36,993 bases of DNA, from assembly GCF_017814945.1 (NCBI RefSeq), contig NZ_JAGIPX010000073.1, forward strand, positions 1 to 36,993, written 5' to 3'. A model generated the notes under the pieces. That model was not told the origin of the DNA. It saw nothing but the letters and a program-made list of their open reading frames with translations, and did not search any database. Shown here piece by piece: positions 1 through 7,228 of the stretch. Source of the DNA: Paraburkholderia sp. LEh10 (GTDB lineage: Bacteria; Pseudomonadota; Gammaproteobacteria; Burkholderiales; Burkholderiaceae). Position 1 is the first letter of the stretch; every line of letters begins with the position of its first letter. Position numbers and translations under genes: made by a program.

Positions 1-77
1 ACGTGTGCCCGAAGGGCCTCAATCCGACCAAGGCGATCGGCAAGATCAAGGAATTGATGGTGCGCCGGGCTGTCTGA
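1..77 (+). CDS. sdhB: Succinate dehydrogenase iron-sulfur subunit, C-terminal end (partial)
   Basis: The reading frame enters from the left edge (first full codon at base 3) and stops with TGA at 75-77. The last 24 residues contain CPKGLNPTKAIGKIK, the conserved C-terminal signature of SdhB, where the Cys belongs to the cluster-binding CP motif of the C-terminal ferredoxin-like domain. SdhB carries the three Fe-S centres that pass electrons from the SdhA flavin to the quinone in complex II at the inner membrane. The usual downstream partners in this family, sdhE and gltA, do not follow: the next 382 bases hold no convincing gene and then comes a gene on the opposite strand. The rest of sdhB and any sdhCDA lie outside the window. 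Confidence 0.85.
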   Translation, partial: VCPKGLNPTKAIGKIKELMVRRAV

Positions 78-459
78 GTCCGGCCCCGTACACCGCGCGC
101 GTCTGTGCAATGGACAAGTCTCATCGAGGTCGTTGCGGTACCTGACAACGATGTGACTGCCTTGCAGGCGGGTGGAAGTAGGTGGCTGTCTACGGTGTCG
201 GCGGCGAGGTATTCGTCACCGACACATTTGCACGCACGGTCGCGCCCGTCTGCGCGATGGCTTTATCGAAGGTCACGAAATCGGATGTCCGCGAATGTCC
301 GCCGCTCGTGAACGACATTCAGACGTACGAGCGGCGACAGCCCCTTATGCTAGCGATGTTCGTCGGTCATTCCGGCATTCCATTCCAGATCGGCTTTGTG
401 CGGGTCGTCCGAGACGGCATGAGATTGCGCGTGTTGGTTAACCGTAATGTTTTATCAAT
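78..459. other. Intergenic stretch after sdhB, no convincing gene
   Basis: Three overlapping small frames run here on the plus strand, up to 103 codons from a GTG at 182, but none has a convincing Shine-Dalgarno or recognisable motif and their codon use is mixed. The only strong structure is the inverted repeat at 300-336. The part after 420 is AT-richer than its surroundings. Confidence 0.5.
300..336. repeat. Perfect 10-bp inverted repeat downstream of sdhB
   Basis: CGCCGCTCGT at 300-309 is the exact reverse complement of ACGAGCGGCG at 327-336, separated by 17 bases. There is no T-tract on either side, so it is not a classical intrinsic terminator. It may be an RNA hairpin in the sdhB 3' region or a copy of a dispersed intergenic repeat. 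Confidence 0.5.
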
Positions 460-1209
460 TCATTTGTTTGCGCGGCGCTCCCCGCCAACCTGAACAGAAT
501 CTCCGATACGCACGCCAAGCAGCTTCTCGGCGCTGCCGCGATTCACGGCAATCTCGACGAGCCCGATCGAGTTTTCGTACCAGAAGGCTCGACCGGGCTG
601 TACGTCGGCGAAGACCCGGGCATGTTCGACATCCGCACCCGCGATGCTCAGCCTGGCGCTCTCGGGCACGGCTGCTGCGCGCAGCCCCGTCAGTGCATTG
701 CCATAGTGATCGATGTAAATGATCTCGGCGAGATCGCCCGCGTCCAGTTGCACGCGCAATCCCGTGGTTTCCTCGAGCTTGTCGGGAGACAGTTCGCCAC
801 GGCTGACCCATGCCGCCATCGGCGCGAACAGGTCGCGACCGTGGAATGACGCCGAGAGCGTAGTGGGGCGCCATTTAATCCGCCAGGTCCGGGCACGCCC
901 CGCACGCGCCGCCACGACTGAGAGCAGTCCGTTGTCCGGTCCGACGAACCACTGCTCGTCGGCTTGCACCACCACCGCGTCTCGCTCGCTACCCACGCCG
1001 GGATCGACGACGGCCAGCAAGACACAATCTGCTGGATACCAACGGGCAAGCGCGGCGAGCAGATGCGCGCCCGCCTGCGCATCGTAGTTCGGGGCAGTGT
1101 GCAGCACGTCGATGATCGAGGTGCCGGGTGCTGCATGCCGCAGCAACGCGACCTTCAACTGTCCGACATAGATATCGTCGGCTCCGAAGTCAGTGAAGAG
1201 TGCGATCAT
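460..1209 (-). CDS. SAM hydrolase (S-adenosyl-L-methionine hydroxide adenosyltransferase family, DUF62)
   Basis: This 249-residue protein matches the SAM hydroxide adenosyltransferase / fluorinase-chlorinase superfamily. Characterised members without a halogenase loop hydrolyse SAM to adenosine and methionine. Visible signatures in order are TDFG near residue 6, VVDPGVGSER at 67-76, VGPDNGLLS at 89-97, SFHGRD at 121-126, and a C-terminal domain with IYIDHYGNALTG and FWYENSIGLVEIAVN. Asp69, Arg76 and His123 sit where the family's Asp-Arg-His water-activating triad is expected. The ATG at 1207-1209 was chosen because AAGGAGG lies 7 bases upstream; a longer frame to 1314 lacks such a site. The gene diverges from the FAD oxidoreductase at 1443 across about 230 bases. 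The physiological role of these enzymes is poorly known. I see no sign of a halogenase insertion. Confidence 0.9.
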   Translation of the reverse strand: MIALFTDFGADDIYVGQLKVALLRHAAPGTSIIDVLHTAPNYDAQAGAHLLAALARWYPADCVLLAVVDPGVGSERDAVVVQADEQWFVGPDNGLLSVVAARAGRARTWRIKWRPTTLSASFHGRDLFAPMAAWVSRGELSPDKLEETTGLRVQLDAGDLAEIIYIDHYGNALTGLRAAAVPESARLSIAGADVEHARVFADVQPGRAFWYENSIGLVEIAVNRGSAEKLLGVRIGDSVQVGGERRANK

Positions 1210-1442
1210 CGCATGGCCTCCTTGCAGTTCTGTTCTGCTTCGTGAATGGGCTCCGCGCAGCGCGATGGCCGAGTCGCCGCGAGGCTCATGTCGCATGTTC
1301 GTCGACACGCGCAACAGGTTCCGATTGTAGAACGCCGGATTCGCGGCATAGGATTTCCTCGACGTGGGTGGCCTCGTCCTATACTGGTTCGCATCATCTC
1401 GAGGCGGTTGCGCTGCACGACGCTCGCCATGGAGGTTTGCAG

Positions 1443-2756
1443 ATGGACGCCGTCGCGCATCGTGAATCCCGTCCCCTCGCCTTGAGCGAATCGCGAACGG
1501 ACGACCGTTTCGACGTCGTCGTCATTGGCGCGAGCCTCGCAGGCTGCACTGCTGCGCGACTGTTCGCGCTGGAAGGTTTCAAGGTCGCGCTCGTGGAGCA
1601 CCACGACAACCCTTCCGCATTCAAGCAGCTATGTACCCACTTCATTCAGGCGTCGGCGACACCCGTGTTGCGGCGCCTTGGACTCGATCGACTGATCGAG
1701 GCGTCGGGCGGTTTGCGTAACGGCGTCGATATCTGGACACGCTACGGCTGGACGGGCGACATCGCGCCGCTCGACACGGACGGCAATCCTGCATTCGGGT
1801 ACAACGTTCAGCGTCGCACGCTCGATCCGCTATTGCGCAATCTGGCGGCGAATACGCGAGGCGTCACGCTGTTCTCTGGCTGTTGCGTGCGGGCGCTCGT
1901 GCAGAAGCCTGGGCTTGCCTACAGCATCGAACTCGGTGGACGTCGTATGGGGCAATTGTGTGCTTCTCTGATCGTCGGCGCGGACGGTCGAAGTTCTCCA
2001 CTGGCGTCGCTCGCCGGCATCAAGGTCAGATCAGCCGAAAATTCGCGCTTCGGCGCTTTGCAGGCTTATCGTAACGTGGGCCTTCGCCGGGGAACGTGCT
2101 CGCAGATGTGGTTTCGGGGGCCGGAAGTGGGATACGTGTTTCCCAATGACGACGGCGTGACGGTCATCGCCTACATCGCGACAAAAGACCGGCTCGAAGG
2201 CTTTCGCGACGCACCGGGCGCCGCACTCGAACACAGCATGGCCACGTTTCCCGATGCCCCCGATCTTGCCTCGGCACAGCCGATTGGCAACGCGTTGCTG
2301 GTGAAGGACTATCCGAATCTGTGGCGGCCCGCTGCCACGCACAACATTGCCTTCGTCGGTGATGCGTTGATGAGCCTCGATCCTCTTTGGGGCGTCGGTT
2401 GCGGCTTCGCTTTTCAGACGGCCGAATGGCTGGTGGATATTCTTGCTCCTGCGCTGCGGGACGGGGCGTCCACTGAAGCGGCGCTCAGACACTACGGTAA
2501 ATGGGTAGCGCGGCAACTCGCCGGGCATCGCTTCTTCATTCTCGACTTTGCACGCCGGCGTGGCTTCAACGCGCTTGAAAAACTCGTGTTCTCCGCTGCC
2601 GCGAAGGACATCGAGGCTTCGCGGCATCTGCATGCGTTCGGAGCGCGGCTGATCGGTCCGGCGAATTTTCTTTCTCCGCCATTCCTGCTGCGCGCCGCGT
2701 GGGTGAACCTGCGGCGCCCGTCGGCGCTTACTGCACAGCCCGAGGCGGCCGTCTAA
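1443..2756 (+). CDS. FAD-dependent oxidoreductase, class A monooxygenase / geranylgeranyl-reductase-like fold
   Basis: This is a 437-residue cytosolic flavoprotein. The N-terminal Rossmann dinucleotide fold is clear: DVVVIGASLAG at about 24-34 (GxSxxG) ending in VALVEHH. A second FAD motif, VGADGRSSPLA, lies mid-protein, and the late FVGDALMSLDPLWGVGCG is the GD motif that contacts the FAD ribityl chain in para-hydroxybenzoate-hydroxylase-type enzymes. The substrate is not predictable; relatives hydroxylate aromatics or reduce polyprenyl chains, and related folds occur in halogenases, but I see no WxWxIP halogenase motif. The start at 1443 has GGAGG at 1431-1435 with 7 bases spacing. The same frame runs open upstream to 1200, overlapping the divergent gene, and was not used. 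The product ends 330 bases before the porin gene. Confidence 0.85.
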   Translation: MDAVAHRESRPLALSESRTDDRFDVVVIGASLAGCTAARLFALEGFKVALVEHHDNPSAFKQLCTHFIQASATPVLRRLGLDRLIEASGGLRNGVDIWTRYGWTGDIAPLDTDGNPAFGYNVQRRTLDPLLRNLAANTRGVTLFSGCCVRALVQKPGLAYSIELGGRRMGQLCASLIVGADGRSSPLASLAGIKVRSAENSRFGALQAYRNVGLRRGTCSQMWFRGPEVGYVFPNDDGVTVIAYIATKDRLEGFRDAPGAALEHSMATFPDAPDLASAQPIGNALLVKDYPNLWRPAATHNIAFVGDALMSLDPLWGVGCGFAFQTAEWLVDILAPALRDGASTEAALRHYGKWVARQLAGHRFFILDFARRRGFNALEKLVFSAAAKDIEASRHLHAFGARLIGPANFLSPPFLLRAAWVNLRRPSALTAQPEAAV

Positions 2757-3089
2757 TCGATGCGCACACTCTGCCAGGAGAATGATAAATGACGTCCCCA
2801 GAAATCGCACCGTCCCGGATTCGCGACTATGAATGACGTCTCGCCGCTTTTCAAAAAAAGGAATACGAGAAGACTATTCGTGGCCGCCTTTCGAATTGAC
2901 AACGCATTGTGCTAAAAGCCGCAATGACAAGGCGGCTTGCACATCTTCATCGCACAGCAAATAAACAACACCCCATGACAAATCGCTATGCGCCAATGTT
3001 ATGGCGGGCTATTCTGCCGTTCACCGTCTTGTTGTTCGATTCCGCGGAAGTATTGATCCAGTCAGCCTGCAGATTAATATGGATCGCTA
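2757..3089. other. Intergenic region with a 15-codon ORF after the oxidoreductase
   Basis: No full gene is present. An AGGAG at about 2777-2781 precedes an ATG at 2789 with ideal spacing, but the frame stops after 15 codons (MTSPEIAPSRIRDYE, TGA at 2834-2836). It reads like the start of a normal protein, so it may be a truncated gene start or a short translated leader. The rest is AT-richer than the coding regions and presumably holds the porin promoter; I could not fix the boxes with confidence. Confidence 0.4.
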
Positions 3090-4265
3090 ATGAACAAAAT
3101 CGTCATTACCAGTGCCGCTTGCGCACTTTTCGCCGCCGCCGCCTCGACGGCATTTGCACAAAGCTCGGTCACGCTGTACGGCATCGTCGATGAAGCCGTC
3201 CGATACCAGACGAATGCGGGTCCGGGCGGCAGTGACCAGGTCGCCATGACGTCCGGCCCGGAAACCCACAGCCGCTGGGGCTTGAAGGGTAGCGAGGACC
3301 TGGGGGGCGGCTGGTCCGCGGTCTTTCACCTCGAAAACGGCTTTGAAGCCTTCGACGGTCAACTCCACGTTCCCGACACATTGTTCAGTCGACAGGCTTA
3401 CGTAGGCCTGTCGAACGACAAGTGGGGCGCACTGACTTTCGGCAGGCAATACGCACCCGCGTACGATACCTTGGGCGACATCTTCGACCCGTTGACGGTC
3501 GGCAACTACTGGCAAAACAGTTGGCCATATAACGGCATCGGCAATTACCTTGAAGTCAACAACGCGGTCAAGTACAAGGGCACCTTTTATAACCTGGCAA
3601 TCGATGCCCTTTACGGCTTCAGCAATCAGGCGGGGGCACTCGGTATCGGCTCCACCTATGCTGTGGAACTGACGTACACGCTCGGCCCTGCGATGCTCAA
3701 CGCAGGCTACCAGCAGGTCTCGGTGCCGACATCTGCGCCTGGCTCGTCGGTGGGCAGCAGTGTCGGCAGCACGATCAATGGCGCGAAGAACACCTTCCTG
3801 CACATCAGCAGCGCGTATCAGGTCACTCACGAGGTCCGCCTGCTGGCGGGCTGGCTGCACGCGCAGGACCAGACTGGTTTGACCGACGGCAACATGCAGC
3901 AAGCCGGTTCGCCGAAACTGCCGGGTGCCAGCCCCAACCGGATCGACGACACCTTTTATGTCGGCGCAAACTGGAAAGCCATCCCTCCACTGCTGTTCAC
4001 GTTCGCCTATTACTACGGGCACGCGCGCAATGCCCAGCGGCTCGACGGCTCGCTCGGCACGGGGGTGAACCAGTCGGCCACCATTCTTGCCGAATACTCG
4101 TTCTCGAGACAGTCGGAAGTCTATGCGATCACGGATTGGGCGCGCGGCACAGGTGCCTTCGCCGCCGACTATCCAGGGGGAGTTAATTCCGCCGGTGTGC
4201 CGACCAACACGATTGGCCGCACCAACCAGCTCGGCGTGGCAATCGGTCTTCGCAAGATGTTCTAA
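3090..4265 (+). CDS. Outer membrane porin, OmpC family (Burkholderia type)
   Basis: This 391-residue protein is a general diffusion porin of the trimeric 16-strand Gram-negative class. A signal peptide (residues 1-23, ending AFA) is followed by QSSVTLYGIVDEAVRY, the standard first strand of Burkholderiaceae porins. Further signatures are SRWGLKGSEDLGGG and AVFHLENGF near residues 60-85, RQAYVGLSNDKWGALTFGRQ for strand 4 and loop 3, and a C-terminus QLGVAIGLRKMF ending in Phe, as required for BAM recognition. The length is typical. Loops rich in Gly, Ser and Asn, such as the SSVGSSVGST stretch near residue 220, look like exposed loops. Specificity cannot be read from sequence. It is a single gene, convergent with the small gene ending at 4353. 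Confidence 0.93.
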   Translation: MNKIVITSAACALFAAAASTAFAQSSVTLYGIVDEAVRYQTNAGPGGSDQVAMTSGPETHSRWGLKGSEDLGGGWSAVFHLENGFEAFDGQLHVPDTLFSRQAYVGLSNDKWGALTFGRQYAPAYDTLGDIFDPLTVGNYWQNSWPYNGIGNYLEVNNAVKYKGTFYNLAIDALYGFSNQAGALGIGSTYAVELTYTLGPAMLNAGYQQVSVPTSAPGSSVGSSVGSTINGAKNTFLHISSAYQVTHEVRLLAGWLHAQDQTGLTDGNMQQAGSPKLPGASPNRIDDTFYVGANWKAIPPLLFTFAYYYGHARNAQRLDGSLGTGVNQSATILAEYSFSRQSEVYAITDWARGTGAFAADYPGGVNSAGVPTNTIGRTNQLGVAIGLRKMF

Positions 4266-4299
4266 AGCGAGGCTCTATTGCAACTGCCCGTTGCTCAAT

Positions 4300-4348
4300 G
4301 GCACCGACGATGGATACCTGTGCGACCCGTAACGTCGACGGTGCCTTT
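4300..4348 (+). terminator. Possible terminator between convergent genes (weak)
   Basis: GGCACCG at 4300-4306 pairs with CGGTGCC at 4339-4345, followed by TTT. The loop is long and the T-tract short, so this is only a candidate for the porin transcript. A smaller stem, GCAAC/GTTGC at 4280-4294, lies just before it. Confidence 0.3.
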
Positions 4349-4352
4349 CCGG

Positions 4353-4640
4353 TTAATGGATCAGCCGGGCCAGCGGCGCGAGCGGCCCGACGGGCGTCAG
4401 TTCGAATGACATCAAACCGCGTTCGGTCAGCGGGAGTTTGTCCACTGCCGCTTTGGCCTCGTCGACGGACTCCACCTGCATGAGAAAGATCACGCCGGGA
4501 CGGTCCTGGCGAAACCAGAACTGTTCGATCTTTCCGTCGAGATAGAGCTGAAGTGTATCTGGAACTTCCTTCGGCATGATCTGCTGCTGCTGTTCCGGCG
4601 TGAGCGGCTTGATGATCGTTCCGACAGCGAAAACCTTCAT
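4353..4640 (-). CDS. Small dimeric alpha/beta-barrel protein, muconolactone isomerase / YciI-like
   Basis: This 95-residue cytosolic protein begins MKVFAVGTIIKPLTPEQ and has the beta-alpha-beta pattern of ferredoxin-like dimeric alpha/beta barrels: strand, helix, then LYLDGKIEQFWFR, then GVIFLMQVESVDEAKAAVDKLPL, and a final strand ending VGPLAPLARLI. This pattern is shared by muconolactone delta-isomerase-like and YciI-like proteins. No catecholic pathway genes are adjacent, so true muconolactone isomerase activity is unlikely. The ATG at 4638-4640 is supported by AAGGAG about 7 bases upstream; a longer frame to 4679 lacks support. It is divergent from a GlxA-type regulator with 111 bases between, which suggests that the regulator controls it. 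A strong inverted repeat lies in its leader. Confidence 0.75.
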   Translation of the reverse strand: MKVFAVGTIIKPLTPEQQQQIMPKEVPDTLQLYLDGKIEQFWFRQDRPGVIFLMQVESVDEAKAAVDKLPLTERGLMSFELTPVGPLAPLARLIH

Positions 4641-4659
4641 GAGTAATCTCCTTGGGGCA

Positions 4660-4686
4660 ATCCTCGTTGCAACATGCAACGGGGAT
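4660..4686. promoter_or_regulatory. 11-bp inverted repeat in the divergent promoter region (candidate operator)
   Basis: ATCCTCGTTGC at 4660-4670 and GCAACGGGGAT at 4676-4686 are complementary at 10 of 11 positions, the exception being a T/G pair, with a 5-base spacer. The repeat lies between the small gene (ATG at 4640) and the regulator (ATG at 4752). It is 20 bases upstream of the small gene's start, so it could be an operator or a hairpin in that gene's leader. Confidence 0.5.
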
Positions 4687-4751
4687 CACTGTAGCTTTCC
4701 GACCCAAAAAGCGATATCGTCGTAAATGACAACTTTGAAGCCGTTTACGCC

Positions 4752-5717
4752 ATGCGCATCTGTGTACTCGCTCTGGAAGGCCTGTTCGATACCGGACTCG
4801 CCGTTACGCTCGACGCCCTGAAAGCCGCCAATGGTCTTGCGGCTCGAACGGCGGGAGGAACGCCTCGTTTCGACGTGTCGATCGTCGGCGTGCGCAAGAG
4901 GGTCCGTTCAGGCCAGGGGTTCACCCTACCCGTGCAACCCATAACGCCGGATCTGAAGCCCGACTGGGTGGTCGTGCCTGCGTTGAACGCGACGACGCCG
5001 GATCTGTTGCTGCCCGCGCTTGAACGATCGGATGTCAATCAGGCCAAGGCCGAGTTGCTCAATTGGCATGCTCAAGGTGCGCTCATCGGCGCGTCGTGCA
5101 TTGGGACTTTCCTTCTGGCAGAGGCCGGTCTTCTCGATCACCGGGAGGCGACGACGACCTGGTCGCTTGCTCCGCTGTTTCGCCAGCGCTACCCGAACGT
5201 TCTGCTCGACGAAACCCGCATGCTCGTCGCAACGGACGTGGGTGTGACGGCTGGCGCAGCGATGGGGCATCTCGATCTTGCGCTCTGGTTGATTCGCAAG
5301 ACGAGCCCCGAACTGGCAACCGTGGTTTCACGTTATCTGCTTGCCGATATCCGAAGTCTGCAAGCACCTTACATCATCCCCAATCATCTGGCGCAGGCCG
5401 ATCCTCTCATTGAGCGATTCGAGCAATGGTCGCGAAGCCATCTCAAGACGGGGTTCTCTTTGCAGGAAGCCGCCGGCGCGCTCGCGACGAGTCCACGCTC
5501 CTTGCAACGCCGGTGCCAGGAGGTGCTCGGCAAATCTCCGCTTGCCTACTTTCAGGACCTTCGCGTCGAACGTGCGCAGTCGCTTCTGCACGGCAGCGGA
5601 CTCGACGTCGATGCGATCGCAGCCGAGGTCGGATACGCGGACGGCGCCACGTTGCGCACGCTCCTGCGCCAACGTCTGGGCCGGGGTGTGCGTGATCTTC
5701 GCGCGGATCTTCGGTGA
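4752..5717 (+). CDS. GlxA family transcriptional regulator (DJ-1/PfpI domain plus AraC helix-turn-helix)
   Basis: This 321-residue regulator has two domains. Residues 1 to about 190 form a class I glutamine-amidotransferase-like (DJ-1/PfpI) domain, with Cys116 at the nucleophile elbow (LIGASCIGTFLLAEAG) and TAGAAMGHLDLALWL typical of the family. Residues about 225-320 form the AraC/XylS DNA-binding domain with two helix-turn-helices: SLQEAAGALATSPRSLQRR near 236-254 and DVDAIAAEVGYADGATLRTLLRQRLG near 285-310. Relatives respond to small metabolites such as choline-derived or amino-acid compounds; the ligand here is unknown. It probably regulates the divergent gene at 4353-4640 and possibly itself. 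The start has only a weak ribosome-binding site, but the protein begins exactly where the family domain begins. Confidence 0.9.
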   Translation: MRICVLALEGLFDTGLAVTLDALKAANGLAARTAGGTPRFDVSIVGVRKRVRSGQGFTLPVQPITPDLKPDWVVVPALNATTPDLLLPALERSDVNQAKAELLNWHAQGALIGASCIGTFLLAEAGLLDHREATTTWSLAPLFRQRYPNVLLDETRMLVATDVGVTAGAAMGHLDLALWLIRKTSPELATVVSRYLLADIRSLQAPYIIPNHLAQADPLIERFEQWSRSHLKTGFSLQEAAGALATSPRSLQRRCQEVLGKSPLAYFQDLRVERAQSLLHGSGLDVDAIAAEVGYADGATLRTLLRQRLGRGVRDLRADLR

Positions 5718-5783
5718 CGGGGCCGCGAGCTTCCAATAAGCGTCTCGCAAGCCGGCCTGATTGGCGGCGTGCAGCTATCGGCG

Positions 5784-5801
5784 GCCCGCCGCAATGCGGG
5801 C
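5784..5801. repeat. Short GC-rich hairpin between convergent genes
   Basis: GCCCGC at 5784-5789 pairs with GCGGGC at 5796-5801 around a 6-base loop, in the 154 bases between the regulator stop and the permease stop. There is no T-tract, so a termination role is only possible. Confidence 0.3.
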
Positions 5802-5871
5802 GCGGATCACTTATCAGACGAGTTCTCGTAACGTTTCCGAAGCCGCAACTATCGTCCCAATGCCGCCGGCT

Positions 5872-7212
5872 TTACCGCATGAGATGCGCAAGCACGAGCA
5901 CGTAGACGGCCGAAACTGCGAGCTGTGCGATCGTGACGGGCAGTCCGTAGCGGAGGAAGCGGGCAAAGGTGACGGGCTTGCCTGCGCGGGCGCAGATACC
6001 TGCCGATACGATGTTTGCCGCGGCTCCGACTAGCGTGGCATTGCCGCCGAGCGTCGCGCCGAACATCATGCCGACGAACACCGGAATCGTAGCTGCCGGC
6101 CATTGCGTGAACTGGTCTGACATGGCGACATCGGGCACGAACTCCGCCGCTACCAGGTATCCCTTGACCATCACAATGGACGCGGCCGCTACGGGAACAT
6201 TGGCAAGCAGCGACGAGAGCACGCCGATCCCCGCAATCATCGCCAGCGCGACAAGCGACAGCCGCGTTCCGAACAACTGATAGAGCTTGAGCGACATGAG
6301 CTGAAGAAGACCTGTCCCCGTCATTGCCTGAACCAGGCAGAAGATGCATGCGAGGAACAGCAGGGTCTTCCAGTCGACGTCGCGCAGCACATTCTCGGTC
6401 GGCTCGATCCTCGCCGCATAGCCGACGAGCAGCGCCAGCGCACTGGCGATCAGCGCGACCACGGGCGGGACGATGCGCGTGGGCAGATTTTCGCCGAACA
6501 CGAACAGCACCATCATGGCCGCCAGCACCGCGAGCGAAAGAGCGGCGTACACCGGTCTTGTGATCCGCGCATCGTGTCCGGCCGGCGGCAAGGGCCGCCG
6601 TACCCGCCAGATGTCTCGCATCAGGACCGGCAGCAACGGCACCACGACAACCAGCGCGAGAAGGCCGCCTGCACTCACGCGCTTCAGATACTCCCCAAAC
6701 GTCATGCCAATCGAACTGCCGACGAGGAACGTGGCCGGATCGCCCACCAGCGTCAGCAGCCCGGCTGCATTACTGACGATCGCCGTCAATATCATCGGCG
6801 GCACGATGTCCACTTCGAGCGCCACGGCCACCCGGATGATGATGGGCGCCAGCAGGATCACCGTTGTTGCATTCGGCAACAGCGCACATAAGGGCGCCAC
6901 GATGACGATCAGGAGCAGCAGAAAACGTCTGCCGCTGCCGCCCGTCGCCCGCAGGTACAGGTCGCCGATGAGGTCGAAGATGCCCGTGGTCGACAGGATG
7001 CGTGCAACCACCATGCCGCCGAACAGCAGGCTGATCGGGCCCGCCGAAGTTCGGGCGGCGGCCAGAAGATCCTGCTCGCCGAGAATGCTCAGTGCGATCA
7101 ATGCGCACATGCCGACCAGCGCCGCCACGGCCATGTCGATCACGTTGAAAGCGATCGCGAGGATAACGGCCGAGAATACCCCGACGACGATATAGACCTG
7201 TAGCTCGCTCAT
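5872..7212 (-). CDS. ArsB/NhaD (CitMHS, SLC13-like) family inner-membrane permease
   Basis: This 446-residue, very hydrophobic protein has about 10-12 predicted membrane segments. It shows the two-repeat signature of the ion transporter superfamily: LLPNATTVILLAPIIIRV with GLLTLVGDPATFLVGSSIGMTFGEYL in the first half, and LLANVPVAAASIVMV with GATLGGNATLVGAAANIVSAG in the second. Members move arsenite, citrate, dicarboxylates or Na+/H+; the substrate cannot be told from sequence. No arsR or arsC is nearby. It is the second gene of a unit with the binding protein at 7229-8266. Its ATG lies 16 bases after that gene's stop with a GAGG motif in the gap, so translation is probably coordinated. Confidence 0.85.
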   Translation of the reverse strand: MSELQVYIVVGVFSAVILAIAFNVIDMAVAALVGMCALIALSILGEQDLLAAARTSAGPISLLFGGMVVARILSTTGIFDLIGDLYLRATGGSGRRFLLLLIVIVAPLCALLPNATTVILLAPIIIRVAVALEVDIVPPMILTAIVSNAAGLLTLVGDPATFLVGSSIGMTFGEYLKRVSAGGLLALVVVVPLLPVLMRDIWRVRRPLPPAGHDARITRPVYAALSLAVLAAMMVLFVFGENLPTRIVPPVVALIASALALLVGYAARIEPTENVLRDVDWKTLLFLACIFCLVQAMTGTGLLQLMSLKLYQLFGTRLSLVALAMIAGIGVLSSLLANVPVAAASIVMVKGYLVAAEFVPDVAMSDQFTQWPAATIPVFVGMMFGATLGGNATLVGAAANIVSAGICARAGKPVTFARFLRYGLPVTIAQLAVSAVYVLVLAHLMR

Positions 7213-7228
7213 GCCGTCCTCGCATAAC

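Noticed and set aside
1200..1442. 81-codon extension of the FAD oxidoreductase
   Set aside because: It would overlap the divergent SAM hydrolase start; GGAGG marks the start at 1443.
3053..3080. TTGATC-N16-TAATAT promoter just before the first porin
   Set aside because: It would place the transcription start about three bases before the ATG, leaving no leader, which is unlikely for a porin.
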